From Mucilaginibacter tolerans (lineage in GTDB: Bacteria; Bacteroidota; Bacteroidia; Sphingobacteriales; Sphingobacteriaceae), in assembly GCF_030519375.1 (NCBI RefSeq), contig NZ_JAUMKB010000004.1, positions 248,001 through 312,000 of the forward strand: a DNA stretch of 64,000 bases, read 5' to 3'. Both the position numbers and the translations under genes were made by a program. Positions 41,701 through 50,621 of the stretch are shown piece after piece (position 1 is the first letter of the stretch; every line of letters begins with the position of its first letter). The notes beneath the pieces are model-generated. The model worked only from the letters and a program-made list of their open reading frames with translations, was not told where the DNA came from and did not search any database.

Positions 41701-42648
41701 ATGGCATTTATAAAACTATCGGCATCGGAACGAAGGCGGCTTTCGGCCTTCTTTACCTGCTTAATATTAGCAGCGGTGGCCTGGGTTTTTACTACGCTGT
41801 CCAATAACTATAATTTTACGGTGAAAGAGGTGCTGACCTATAAAAACATGCCGCAAAAGCGCGCTTTCCATTCGTTGCAGCCAGACACGATTAATACAAC
41901 TATCCAGGGCACAGGCTGGGATATGTTGTTTTCAAAAATGAATTTTGCGAACAGGAAAATCACCGTCGACCTGCATACACTCGACAATAAAGATTATGTT
42001 GTTTTAAGTTCTCAGCTGAAAGACATCAATGAGCGAAAGGACTTTGACAACCAGATCATTGGCTTTAACCCGGATACCCTTTATTTTGATTTTTCAAACA
42101 GGGCGGTGAAGCGTGTACCTATTCGTTTGGTATCCAATATTAATTATCAGCAACAGTATTCACAATCGAATGATGTGATAATAAAACCGTCGTATGTGAC
42201 ATTAAGCGGCCCCGGCAATGTGCTTGAGCATATCGAATCGTGGGATACAGACTCCCTCACAGCTGATAGCGTAGATGAGACCATGAGAACGAGTGTAGAT
42301 TTACAACCATCTAAGGAAGGGAATGTAAATATCTATCCAAAATCGGTACAGGTAGTGGTACCGGTTGATGAGTATACAGAAAAAGAAATATCGATTCCAG
42401 TAAAGCTTGTCAATAACCACGATTATTACAAAGTGAAGATATTCCCTTTAAAGGTAAAGGTGACATTCACCACTTCACTCAATCGTTATTCCGAATTGGA
42501 TGAAGATTTGTTTGAGGCTACCGCCGATCTGAACTTATGGAAAAGCCATAATTATACCACTTTGCCTGTAAAACTTTCCAGACGACCCGCTTACTGCAAA
42601 ATAGTAAAAATAGAACCGCAAAATATTGATTTCATCGTCAGAAAATAG
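41701..42648 (+). CDS. ybbR: YbbR-like domain protein
   Basis: A 315-residue protein with an N-terminal membrane helix (about 15-35: FFTCLILAAVAWVFTTL) and an extracytoplasmic body containing YbbR-like repeats (e.g. RVPIRLVSNINYQQQY...VTLSGPGNVLEHIESW and ISIPVKLVN). Firmicute YbbR/CdaR regulates the cyclic-di-AMP synthase CdaA; a cdaA gene is not visible here, so that role is not assured. It ends with TAG directly abutting the coaE ATG. Confidence 0.85.
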   Translation: MAFIKLSASERRRLSAFFTCLILAAVAWVFTTLSNNYNFTVKEVLTYKNMPQKRAFHSLQPDTINTTIQGTGWDMLFSKMNFANRKITVDLHTLDNKDYVVLSSQLKDINERKDFDNQIIGFNPDTLYFDFSNRAVKRVPIRLVSNINYQQQYSQSNDVIIKPSYVTLSGPGNVLEHIESWDTDSLTADSVDETMRTSVDLQPSKEGNVNIYPKSVQVVVPVDEYTEKEISIPVKLVNNHDYYKVKIFPLKVKVTFTTSLNRYSELDEDLFEATADLNLWKSHNYTTLPVKLSRRPAYCKIVKIEPQNIDFIVRK

Positions 42649-43245
42649 ATGCTTAAAATAGGAATAACGGGCAATATAGGCAGCGGCAAAACCACCGTAA
42701 GTAGAATATTCGAGGTACTGGATGTGCCCGTATTTTATGCAGATGACGCTGCCAAAAAAGTAATGGTAGAAGATCCCATCCTGATTGACACCCTAAAGAG
42801 CGAGTTTGGCAACGAGTCGTACTTTGACGACGGTTCATTAAACAGGAAACATATTGCAGCAATTGTTTTTAATAATGAAGCGGAACTGACCAAACTGAAT
42901 TCGATAGTTCATCCGGCTGTTTTCAGAGCTTTTGATAGCTGGGCAGCCGGGATAAAAAATGCGCCGTATGTGATCAAAGAAGCGGCTTTGTTGTTTGAGA
43001 GTTCATCCTACAAAATGTGCAATCGAACCATCATGGTGACAGCGCCTTTGGAATTGCGTATTAATCGTGTAATGCATCGTGACGGACTTACCCGTGCGGA
43101 AATAGAAAGCCGAAACGCAAGACAATTTTCGGAGGAAAAGAAAATCCAGCTGGCTGATTTTGTTATTCGTAATGATGATACTCAGTTGGTGATCCCTCAG
43201 GCCTTGGAACTTCATAAGAAATTTTTAACTCTCAGTAGTCATTAA
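42649..43245 (+). CDS. coaE: Dephospho-CoA kinase
   Basis: A 198-residue P-loop kinase with GITGNIGSGKTTVSRIFE at the N-terminus, the substrate-binding VFYADDAAKKVM, and late VMHRDGLTRAEIESRNARQ. It phosphorylates the ribose 3'-OH of dephospho-CoA, the last step of coenzyme A synthesis, in the cytoplasm. It follows ybbR without any gap. Length is normal. Confidence 0.95.
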   Translation: MLKIGITGNIGSGKTTVSRIFEVLDVPVFYADDAAKKVMVEDPILIDTLKSEFGNESYFDDGSLNRKHIAAIVFNNEAELTKLNSIVHPAVFRAFDSWAAGIKNAPYVIKEAALLFESSSYKMCNRTIMVTAPLELRINRVMHRDGLTRAEIESRNARQFSEEKKIQLADFVIRNDDTQLVIPQALELHKKFLTLSSH

Positions 43246-43299
43246 TCATTGATGCATCGATCATTAGTGTTTTAACTGAATGACCAATGCCAATGACTA

Positions 43300-44253
43300 A
43301 TGACCGATGAACCAATGATATTAGATGACTTCCTTTATTTCGATGCGAACGGCCTATACTGTAAGTATGGCCAATTTTATATCGACCCGCAGCAACCGGT
43401 AAATACCGCTATCATTTCTCATGCCCATGCTGATCATGCCATTGCCGGCAATAATCAGGTCTATTGTACCGAAGCGACATCGGCTTTTATGCAATTGCGG
43501 TATGGGAAAACCGCTGCAAAGGAATTCAATATCGTAGCGTATGATAAGTCATTTAAGATTGGCGATATACAGGTTACCTTTATACCAGCCGGACATATGC
43601 TCGGTTCGGCTCAGATATTAATGGAGTATGAGGGGACAAAATACCTCTATACAGGTGATTATAAGTTACAGCCAGACCCTACCTGCGAACCACTAGAATG
43701 GGTAAAAACAGATGTGCTTATAACGGAAAGCACCTTTGCCGATCCGGATATTATCCACCCTGATCCTGTTGAGGAGATAAAAAAGTTAAGTGATATCAAA
43801 AGCAATATTCTTTTAGGCGCCTATGGCCTCGGTAAAAGCCAGCGTTTAATAAAGATGATTAATGAATATGCGCCGAAGAAGACCATTCTGGTGCATCATA
43901 AAATCATGCCATTGAATTCGATCTATGAGAAGATGGGGTTTTCATTAGGAAGATATCAATTGTACAGCCGCAAACTGATGAAAACGCAGCAGGAATACGT
44001 ATACATAGTCCCGCCATTCACTTTTGATAGCTATATCAGGGCGACAGGGGTAAAGAGGTTATTCGCTTCGGGATGGAAAAATCTGCAGGTAAATCAGAAT
44101 GATACCTTGTTTGTTTCTGATCACGTAGATTGGAACGATATTTTACTCACTATAGAAAAAACTCAGCCTAAACAAATATGGACCCTGCACGGCGACGGCA
44201 ATTATTTACGAAAACATTTCGGCGATGCTATCTTTGTAAAACTTTTGAATTAG
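43300..44253 (+). CDS. Metallo-beta-lactamase-fold exonuclease-like protein
   Basis: A 317-residue MBL-fold hydrolase with the metal motif SHAHADH, a later HMLGSAQI and TGDYKLQPDPT, and DHVDWNDI near the end. This matches the mRNA 3'-processing/ligase-associated DNA exonuclease group of the phylum. A DNA ligase is not next to it. The start could be the ATG at 43300 (MTDEPMILDDF) or at 43315 (MILDDFLYFDANG); the upstream ATG lies in a tract of AATGAC-like repeats, which makes the second attractive. Confidence 0.82.
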   Translation: MTDEPMILDDFLYFDANGLYCKYGQFYIDPQQPVNTAIISHAHADHAIAGNNQVYCTEATSAFMQLRYGKTAAKEFNIVAYDKSFKIGDIQVTFIPAGHMLGSAQILMEYEGTKYLYTGDYKLQPDPTCEPLEWVKTDVLITESTFADPDIIHPDPVEEIKKLSDIKSNILLGAYGLGKSQRLIKMINEYAPKKTILVHHKIMPLNSIYEKMGFSLGRYQLYSRKLMKTQQEYVYIVPPFTFDSYIRATGVKRLFASGWKNLQVNQNDTLFVSDHVDWNDILLTIEKTQPKQIWTLHGDGNYLRKHFGDAIFVKLLN

Positions 44254-44254
44254 G

Positions 44255-44413
44255 ATGCTGATAGAGAATGTTGACTATTATATCAATGAGGATGGAAACT
44301 TTGTTTTTACCAAAGAATACCATTTAAAACGGGGGTATTGCTGCAAAAATAAATGCCTCCACTGCCCCTGGGACTACGGAAAACAAAAGGAGTCTAAACA
44401 AATTAAGAAATAA
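44255..44413 (+). CDS. Small cysteine-rich protein (DUF5522)
   Basis: A 52-codon gene: MLIENVDYYINEDGNFVFTK, then EYHLKRGYCCKNKCLHCPW, ending KQIKK. The YCC-x3-C-x2-C arrangement is the DUF5522 hallmark and probably binds a metal. It begins 1 nt after the exonuclease-like stop and is probably co-transcribed. The function of the family is unknown. Confidence 0.82.
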   Translation: MLIENVDYYINEDGNFVFTKEYHLKRGYCCKNKCLHCPWDYGKQKESKQIKK

Positions 44414-44455
44414 TCAACATCTTTGTATTAAGCGATTATTAAAGTGAAAGTTGGT

Positions 44456-44905
44456 ATGCAAATAGGGGAAGAAATTCAAAGCAACAAGTTCGAGGATAAT
44501 TACCACAAGGCAGTTATTAATATTACTTACACCCACTTGTGGTTGAGTAATACCTTCCGTTGTAAGTTTGAAAAACATAACCTTACCCAGCAGCAATTTA
44601 ATGTGCTGCGCATACTTCGTGGGCAATACCCTAACCCGGCAACCATCAACATGATCAAAGAGCGTATGCTGGATAAAATGTCTGATGCCTCCCGTATCGT
44701 TGATCGTTTGATGCAGAAGGGATTGGTTTCGCGTTGTACCAATAATAAAGACCGCCGAGCTGTAGATATCCGAATCAGCGAAGCTGGATTGGAAATATTA
44801 TCCAAAATGGATGAGGAATTCAAAACCAAAGAAATATTTAAAAATAACCTTACCGAAGAAGAAGCCGGGAAGCTAAGCGATCTGCTGGATAAGTTAAGAG
44901 GCTGA
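44456..44905 (+). CDS. MarR-family transcriptional regulator
   Basis: A 149-residue winged-helix protein starting MQIGEEIQSNKFED (a GTG four codons upstream is the alternative). The MarR pattern is full: LTQQQFNVLRILRGQYPNPATINMIKERML, the recognition helix MSDASRIVDRLMQKGLVSR, the wing NNKDRRAVDIRISEAG, and the dimerising C-terminal helix. Target genes are not evident; the convergent ZIP operon downstream is not an obvious target. Confidence 0.88.
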   Translation: MQIGEEIQSNKFEDNYHKAVINITYTHLWLSNTFRCKFEKHNLTQQQFNVLRILRGQYPNPATINMIKERMLDKMSDASRIVDRLMQKGLVSRCTNNKDRRAVDIRISEAGLEILSKMDEEFKTKEIFKNNLTEEEAGKLSDLLDKLRG

Positions 44906-44962
44906 GCTTGATTTACGAGTTTAGATTTTAACACTTGTCATTCGGATTGCGCACCCAGCACG

Positions 44963-45679
44963 TTACAATTCACTTATAAATCCTGCCAGCGCCATTCCGG
45001 TACCTAAAAGCACAGCAATCAACTTCCGTATAGTGAATTTATGATCCGGTCCTGATTCAAACAAGATAGTTGTAGATATATGCAAAAATATCCCAATCAC
45101 TACGCCCATTATCCGGTTAAAGTATTGCTGCAGGTTACCGATCCCACCGGTACTGAGTGCATTGCTTACGAAATACCCCGCGGGAGCCATAACAGCAAAT
45201 AGAATCACAAAGGATATGGTTTTGCCTTTGCTCTGATGGTTTGCTAATAACACTGTCGCCAATGCAAACGCTGCTGGCACGTGATGCAGTGCAATACCCC
45301 AAACCAGTTGATTCTGATTGCCCTCGGCCAGTGGCATACCCTCCAGAAACGCGTGTATACAAAGACTGATCAGTATACCCAGGGGGAAAGCCACATGTGC
45401 GTGATCAGGCTTATGCATATGGCCATGCTCAATACCTTCTGAAAATTGTTCAAGAATAACCTGAAATAAAAAGCCGATCAGGATAAAGACGCCTACATAG
45501 TTATCATTGCCATGATAAGCATCGGGGATCAGGTGCAAAACAGTAATGCCAAACAGGTATGCCCCGCTAAAGGAGAGCACCAGCTTCAGATTTTTATGAT
45601 TATCCCCCTTAAACAGGAATACCGACGTGCCGCCTGAAAAGGCGCCTAAAAACAAAACTAATATCTTCCAGAGAGCCAT
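44963..45679 (-). CDS. ZIP-family metal transporter
   Basis: A 238-residue membrane protein with about eight helices and ZIP motifs: LGILISLCIHAFLEGMPLAEG and GIALHHVPAAFALATVLLA supply the H/E metal ligands of helices 4 and 5. A His-rich loop (EGIEHGHMHKPDHAH) sits before them. It imports Zn2+ or a similar metal into the cytoplasm. The start overlaps the PAP2 stop by 1 nt, so it is the last gene of a methyltransferase-PAP2-ZIP operon. Confidence 0.9.
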   Translation of the reverse strand: MALWKILVLFLGAFSGGTSVFLFKGDNHKNLKLVLSFSGAYLFGITVLHLIPDAYHGNDNYVGVFILIGFLFQVILEQFSEGIEHGHMHKPDHAHVAFPLGILISLCIHAFLEGMPLAEGNQNQLVWGIALHHVPAAFALATVLLANHQSKGKTISFVILFAVMAPAGYFVSNALSTGGIGNLQQYFNRIMGVVIGIFLHISTTILFESGPDHKFTIRKLIAVLLGTGMALAGFISEL

Positions 45680-46242
45680 TAAAAATCGGGTTGAAATTTT
45701 TTAAATACCAGGTAGAATAACCACCCTACCAAAAGGCCATACAGCATGCCTGCCGTAACATCGATAGGGAAATGGACGCCAACATACACTTGTGCAAATG
45801 AGATAGAGCCGGCCCACAAAACAGCCCAGAGCCATATCCATTTCCAGCGCCTGAAAAATACAAGGCTGATGAATGCAGCCATGGCAAAATGATCTGTAGC
45901 ATGCGTTGATGGGAAACTATAGCCAGTTCCGCAAGGTACCCGGATAATAGCAGTTTCTGAATCAATAGGATCACGGCAGGGGCGAAGGCGCTGTACATTA
46001 TTTTTCATTAAATGTACGCTGGTAAAGTCGGCAAAGCCAGCAGACAGTGCGAAGAAAATCACAATGAGCGCACCTGTCTTTTTATACTTCCATAAGCAAA
46101 ACGCAAGTATGAAAATATATAACGGTATCCAGGTACGGGCATTGCGCAGGATCGGCATCAACCAATCAAAAAAAGGATTGGTCAGATCATGATTGATAAA
46201 AAAAAAGATATGCCGGTCTAACTGTATAAGATGTTCAAGCAT
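45679..46242 (-). CDS. PAP2-family membrane phosphatase
   Basis: A 187-residue membrane protein with the three PAP2 motifs: KNNVQRLRP, PSTHATDHFA (PSGH-like) and AQVYVGVHFPIDV, each placed between hydrophobic helices. Enzymes of this group dephosphorylate lipid phosphates such as undecaprenyl pyrophosphate or phosphatidylglycerol phosphate at the membrane. It overlaps the methyltransferase gene by 8 nt and the ZIP gene by 1 nt. Confidence 0.9.
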   Translation of the reverse strand: MLEHLIQLDRHIFFFINHDLTNPFFDWLMPILRNARTWIPLYIFILAFCLWKYKKTGALIVIFFALSAGFADFTSVHLMKNNVQRLRPCRDPIDSETAIIRVPCGTGYSFPSTHATDHFAMAAFISLVFFRRWKWIWLWAVLWAGSISFAQVYVGVHFPIDVTAGMLYGLLVGWLFYLVFKKFQPDF

Positions 46243-46972
46243 CTGATCTTTTGCAAATAAATATTAATCGGTCTGAATGTTCTGCATCAAATCCGCCCAG
46301 TCCGTAGCTGCCAAAAGTACTTATAATTTCAAAACCACTTTGTTTAAAGAATCTCATAAAATCGGCCTCCATAAACGTGCTCACCATTTCCTTAAATGAG
46401 TAGCTTTCGTTGCCATGATCGAAGGAGATTGTTTTGATGATCTTATTTCCGTTAATAGTTCTCTGGATATGAAAATCAATGTCTTCTACCTTTTTAACAT
46501 CATTTGGCACCAGGTTTTGCAGTATTTTATGACTGTTGAAATAATCCAACACCAATGTTCCGCCCGGTTTTAAAGCATTGTGGAAATTGATAAGCGAACC
46601 GATATGCTGCTCGTCTGTTGTAAAATAGCCAAAGCTGGTGAACAGGTTAAAAGCAACATCGAAGTAACGATCATAGGATAATTCGCGCATATCGTGCACG
46701 AAAAAGCGCAGCGTATCGTTTTCAAATTGTTTGGCGAAGCGAATGTTTTCAACGGAGAGGTCGATGCCGGTAACATCATAACCGTGCGTATTCAGGTAAA
46801 TAGCATGGCGGCCGCGTCCGCAGGCTATGTCCAAAAGTTTTGAATGCAATGGGATATGAAGTTTGGAAAGTAAATTATCGATGAAATACTGAGCCTCGGC
46901 ATCATCGCGTTTATGGTATAAAAGATGGTAATACGGAGAGTTAAACCAGTCATAAAACCATTCGCTGACCAT
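46235..46972 (-). CDS. Class I SAM-dependent methyltransferase
   Basis: A 245-residue methyltransferase with motif I LLDIACGRGRHAIYL, motif II/III region DVTGIDLSVENI, DVAFNLFTSFGYF and LVLDYFNSHK. The substrate is unknown. It is the first gene of a three-gene operon with PAP2 and ZIP, and is divergent from glmM. Confidence 0.88.
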   Translation of the reverse strand: MVSEWFYDWFNSPYYHLLYHKRDDAEAQYFIDNLLSKLHIPLHSKLLDIACGRGRHAIYLNTHGYDVTGIDLSVENIRFAKQFENDTLRFFVHDMRELSYDRYFDVAFNLFTSFGYFTTDEQHIGSLINFHNALKPGGTLVLDYFNSHKILQNLVPNDVKKVEDIDFHIQRTINGNKIIKTISFDHGNESYSFKEMVSTFMEADFMRFFKQSGFEIISTFGSYGLGGFDAEHSDRLIFICKRSDA

Positions 46973-47032
46973 CGTGTTTTTGTATAGTCACAAATATAGC
47001 TATTTATCAAAATACGTTCTAAGCCTCGGATT

Positions 47033-47066
47033 TTGTACAGCTATCGTTCAAATATTTTTAATTTTG
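47033..47066 (+). promoter_or_regulatory. Promoter of glmM
   Basis: TTG (47033-47035) and TAATTTTG (47059-47066) with 23 nt between match the Bacteroidota promoter. The start codon is only 20 nt after the box, implying a very short leader. Confidence 0.5.
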
Positions 47067-47086
47067 CACTTAAATAACTTAACACA

Positions 47087-48472
47087 TTGACTTTAATAAA
47101 ATCAATTTCAGGAATTCGCGGCACTATTGGCGGCGCTGCAGGTGATGGTTTAACACCATTGGATATTGTAAAATTTACTTCAGCATTCGGTACATGGGCA
47201 ATAAAACGATCCGGGAAAAAGAAGATCATAGTAGGCCGTGATGCGCGTATATCGGGCACTATGGTGAATAACCTGGTTGTAGGTACTTTGCAGGGCCTGG
47301 GCATCGATGTTGTCGATCTTGGCCTTTCTACTACACCAACGGTTGAAGTAGCTGTGCCATGGGAAGAAGCTGCAGGTGGTATTATATTAACTGCCAGTCA
47401 CAATCCAAAACAATGGAACGCGCTTAAATTACTGAATGAAAAAGGGGAATTTATCGGCGATGCGGATGGCAAAGAGGTTCTTGATATTGCCGAAAATAGT
47501 GATTTTAAATATGCCGATGTAAATGATCTCGGTAAGATTACCATAGATAATAGCTATCTGCAAAAACATATCGATCAAGTGTTGGCTTTACCGTTGGTGG
47601 ACGTAGCTGCCATTACCAAGGCTGATTTTAAAATTGTCATTGACTGTGTTAACTCGACCGGCGGAATATTTATACCTGCTTTATTGAAAGCATTGGGCGT
47701 AAAAACTATTCATAAACTATATTGTGATCCTGATGGTAACTTTCCGCATAATCCGGAACCTCTGCCTGAGAACCTGATTGCTCTTTCAAGTGAAGTTGTA
47801 AAAAAAGGGGCACATTTAGGCATTGCTGTTGATCCTGATGTTGATCGCCTGGCATTTGTTTGCGAGGATGGCAATATGTTTGGTGAAGAATACACATTAG
47901 TTGCCGTTGCCGATTATGTACTAAAACATAAAAAAGGAAATACCGTGTCTAATCTTTCATCAACCCGTGCATTGCGCGATGTTACCGAAAAAGCAGGCGG
48001 AGAATATCACGCCGCGGCAGTAGGCGAGGTGAACGTGGTAAATAAAATGAAAGAAGTGAATGCAGTAATTGGGGGCGAAGGCAATGGAGGAGTGATCTAT
48101 CCTGAATTGCACTACGGCCGTGATGCTTTGGTGGGAATTGCTTTGTTTTTAACACATCTGGCTAAATACGGCAAGTCGGTCTCAAGTTTACGGGCTTCGT
48201 ATCCAAGCTATTTCATTTCTAAAAATAAGATCACACTGACACCAGAAATGGATATCGATCGACTTTTGAATGAAGTGGAAAACAAATATAAAAAGCAACC
48301 ACACACTACTATCGACGGCCTGAAGATAGAATTTGATAAAGAATGGGTACATTTGCGCAGGTCAAATACAGAGCCAATTATCCGTATCTATTCTGAAGGT
48401 AATTCGGAAACTATCGCAGATAATCTGGCCAACAAGATCATAACTGATATAAAAGAAATTCTCAATTTATAA
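47087..48472 (+). CDS. glmM: Phosphoglucosamine mutase
   Basis: A 461-residue alpha-D-phosphohexomutase. The phosphoserine loop is ILTASHNPKQWNA (Ser104), the metal loop is AVDPDVDRLAF, the sugar-binding loop is GGEGNGGV, and the C-terminal phosphate site is RRSNTEPIIRIY. It converts glucosamine-6-phosphate to glucosamine-1-phosphate for peptidoglycan and LPS. The start is a TTG: translation from it gives MTLIKSISGIRGTIGG, and an in-frame stop 12 nt upstream leaves no room for an ATG. Length is normal. Confidence 0.92.
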   Translation: MTLIKSISGIRGTIGGAAGDGLTPLDIVKFTSAFGTWAIKRSGKKKIIVGRDARISGTMVNNLVVGTLQGLGIDVVDLGLSTTPTVEVAVPWEEAAGGIILTASHNPKQWNALKLLNEKGEFIGDADGKEVLDIAENSDFKYADVNDLGKITIDNSYLQKHIDQVLALPLVDVAAITKADFKIVIDCVNSTGGIFIPALLKALGVKTIHKLYCDPDGNFPHNPEPLPENLIALSSEVVKKGAHLGIAVDPDVDRLAFVCEDGNMFGEEYTLVAVADYVLKHKKGNTVSNLSSTRALRDVTEKAGGEYHAAAVGEVNVVNKMKEVNAVIGGEGNGGVIYPELHYGRDALVGIALFLTHLAKYGKSVSSLRASYPSYFISKNKITLTPEMDIDRLLNEVENKYKKQPHTTIDGLKIEFDKEWVHLRRSNTEPIIRIYSEGNSETIADNLANKIITDIKEILNL

Positions 48473-48539
48473 CAGGATTATTGACTGAATTCAGGCAGGA
48501 CAAAAGAGTTTTGGGGATTCTTTCTGCTGGTGAATTCAA

Positions 48540-48568
48540 ATCACTAATTCACTAACTCACTAATTCAA
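48540..48568. repeat. TCACTAATTCACTAA tract before the cysteine desulfurase gene
   Basis: AATCACTAATTCACTAACTC and following repeats lie 10-35 nt upstream of the ATG at 48578. The same words occur at 38610-38640. It is an intergenic repeat; an effect on translation of the next gene is possible but unproven. Confidence 0.4.
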
Positions 48569-48577
48569 AAATTAAAG

Positions 48578-49714
48578 ATGCGTGTCTATTTTGATAATGC
48601 TGCTACTACGCCTATTGACCCTGAGGTTTTGAAAGAAATGTACAAGGTGATGGAAAACAACTATGGTAATCCGTCATCTATACATGCTCATGGCCGTGAA
48701 GTCCGTTCTATTGTAGAAAAAGCGCGTAAAACTGTTGCTAACTTGCTGCATACTTCGCCTGCAGAGATATTTTTTACCTCAGGTGGTACAGAGGCTGATA
48801 ATACTGCTATCCGCTGCGGAATTGTAGATAATGGCTTAAAACACGCCATATCGAGTCGTTTGGAACATCATGCAGTAATTCACACGCTGGAAGCCATGCA
48901 AAAGGCCGGTTCGATCAAATTAAGCTTTGTTGATACAGACGATAAAGGCAATATCGACTATACGCATCTGGAAGAATTATTAAAAGGCAACGACCGCAGT
49001 TTGGTATCGCTGATGCATGCCAACAACGAGGTAGGCACCCTTAGCGATATGGAACGTATTGGCGACCTGTGCGAACATTACAATGCTATTTACCATTCCG
49101 ACACGGTTCAGACCATGGGCCATTACAGGCACGATCTGAGTAAGCTGAAAGCCCATTTCATGGTTTGTGCAGCGCATAAGCTGCATGGTCCCAAAGGGGT
49201 AGGCTTTTTGCATGTAAACCACAAGGTGAAGATCAAACCTTTTATCTATGGTGGTTCCCAGGAACGCAATATGCGCGGTGGTACCGAGAATGTATATGGA
49301 ATAGTTGGTTTAGCGAAAGCGCTGGAATTGGCTTATGCTAATATGGACGAGCATCAGAACCAGATACAGGCACTTAAGACCTATATGATCGGTCAGCTTA
49401 AAGAAAATGTACCTGCCATAGAATTTAATGGTGAGGTTGATCCGGCTAAAAGCCTTTATACCGTGCTAAATGTATCATTCCCTTGCAGTGATATGGCTGA
49501 TATGTTATTGTTCAACCTGGATATAGCAGGTATATCTGCGTCCGGGGGCAGTGCATGCAGCTCAGGCAGCGATATAGGTTCACATGTATTAACAGCTATT
49601 GGCGGTGACCCTACCCGTCCTTCAGTTCGCTTCTCATTCTCGAAATATAATACCAAAGAAGAAGTGGATTATACTGTATCCAAATTAAAGGAACTGTGTA
49701 TGGCTTACGTCTAA
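48578..49714 (+). CDS. Cysteine desulfurase (NifS/IscS-like)
   Basis: A 378-residue PLP enzyme. The PLP-binding lysine is Lys201 in CAAHKLHGPKG, the catalytic cysteine is Cys327 in SGGSACSSGSDIGSH, and the N-terminal YFDNAATTPIDPEV and FTSGGTEADNTAI are classic. It takes sulfur from cysteine for Fe-S cluster and other thio-cofactor synthesis. No isc or suf scaffold genes are adjacent. The long active-site loop with SACSSG suggests the IscS/NifS group. Confidence 0.93.
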   Translation: MRVYFDNAATTPIDPEVLKEMYKVMENNYGNPSSIHAHGREVRSIVEKARKTVANLLHTSPAEIFFTSGGTEADNTAIRCGIVDNGLKHAISSRLEHHAVIHTLEAMQKAGSIKLSFVDTDDKGNIDYTHLEELLKGNDRSLVSLMHANNEVGTLSDMERIGDLCEHYNAIYHSDTVQTMGHYRHDLSKLKAHFMVCAAHKLHGPKGVGFLHVNHKVKIKPFIYGGSQERNMRGGTENVYGIVGLAKALELAYANMDEHQNQIQALKTYMIGQLKENVPAIEFNGEVDPAKSLYTVLNVSFPCSDMADMLLFNLDIAGISASGGSACSSGSDIGSHVLTAIGGDPTRPSVRFSFSKYNTKEEVDYTVSKLKELCMAYV

Positions 49715-49802
49715 GCAAGCTGGATTATTGGATAAATTTATTTCATAATAAGAAATAATTAAAAACAACAAGGCAATAAAAAGGGTTTATACAATAGAGT
49801 AA

Positions 49803-50132
49803 ATGTATAAACCTATGATAACTGCAAAAAATAAATCCGGCCACGCCCGGAGTAAAAATACCAGGAATGAGGCTGCCGGGCACGGTAACATGCCGAAAGA
49901 AGACCCCCGGAAGCGCACTTCAAAAGAGGAAATACTTTATCCTCACCAGAGTGAAGCGGGTCCGCAGCGTGAAGGAGCAGACGCTTCATTTACCGAGCGT
50001 AACGATGTTACGCCGCCAAACAAGAAAGAGTTCCCCTCAGTCGGTCCGGCCAAAACCGACTTCGAGGCGCGTAAACTGGGTCGCACCACGGGCCGCATGA
50101 TCGGTCACGAACCCGGAACAGAAAGCATATAA
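49803..50132 (+). CDS. Disordered basic small protein, unknown function
   Basis: A 109-residue very hydrophilic protein rich in Lys, Arg, Pro, Gly and Glu (ARSKNTRNEAAGHG, EDPRKRTSKEE, GRTTGRMIGHEPG). No hydrophobic core, signal peptide or known domain is visible, so it is probably intrinsically disordered. Codon use looks normal for the window. It is followed by a strong hairpin and then a second small disordered protein, so the two may be related stress-type genes. Confidence 0.55.
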   Translation: MYKPMITAKNKSGHARSKNTRNEAAGHGNMPKEDPRKRTSKEEILYPHQSEAGPQREGADASFTERNDVTPPNKKEFPSVGPAKTDFEARKLGRTTGRMIGHEPGTESI

Positions 50133-50140
50133 TTTATCAG

Positions 50141-50181
50141 AAAGACATATCGCAGGGCTTATTGCTCTGTGATATGTCTTT
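50141..50181 (+). terminator. 18-bp hairpin between the two disordered-protein genes
   Basis: AAAGACATATCGCAGGGC (50141-50158) and its partner (50164-50181) pair along 18 bp with two G-T pairs and a 5-nt loop, followed by a T. It ends 17 nt before the ATG of the next gene, so it could also sequester that gene's start region. Confidence 0.7.
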
Positions 50182-50198
50182 TATCAAATCGATCTACC

Positions 50199-50426
50199 AT
50201 GAGTGAGTATCTTGATCCTGAAGATGAAGTTCGGGATAAAAATAAGACTGTAAAATCAAACAATCTAGCTGGTAATAAAAAGTCTGGTGCATCTTTTGAA
50301 AAGGATGGCCCGGCAAAGGATTTAGAAAAGAAAGTGCTTAAAAAGGATGGAAGTCTTGCTGATTTACCATACAATAATCAGCCGGGAGGCGGTGCTTTGG
50401 AGGGCACGGTAGGCATCGGCACATAA
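50199..50426 (+). CDS. Disordered small protein, unknown function
   Basis: A 75-residue protein (MSEYLDPEDEVRDKNKTVKS...) rich in Lys, Asp, Gly and Asn and without hydrophobic stretches. The longer frame from 50169 would start within the upstream hairpin and is rejected. The C-terminus NNQPGGGALEGTVGIGT is Gly-rich. I do not recognise a family. With the preceding gene it forms a pair of low-complexity proteins between glycolytic and lipid core genes. Confidence 0.5.
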   Translation: MSEYLDPEDEVRDKNKTVKSNNLAGNKKSGASFEKDGPAKDLEKKVLKKDGSLADLPYNNQPGGGALEGTVGIGT

Positions 50427-50569
50427 AATGAAAAAATACCTGGGAAAGATCAAATAAAATCGTAACTTGGTATTAACATAGCAAACGTTTTGGAGTTATT
50501 TCCGGAATTATTGCAAATAGTCGGGTAGCCGAATATCCGACGGGCGTTGAAAAAGCGCATCAAAAAAAG

Positions 50570-50601
50570 AAAAAGGCTCTGGTTACAACCAAAGCCTTTT
50601 T
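50570..50601. terminator. Terminator of accD
   Basis: AAAAAGGCT (50570-50578) pairs with AGCCTTTTT (50593-50601), with an inner GGTT/AACC pair. It lies 21 nt past the accD stop on the minus strand and has A and T runs on both sides. Confidence 0.8.
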
Positions 50602-50621
50602 CTTTTGCATTAAATTGATGA

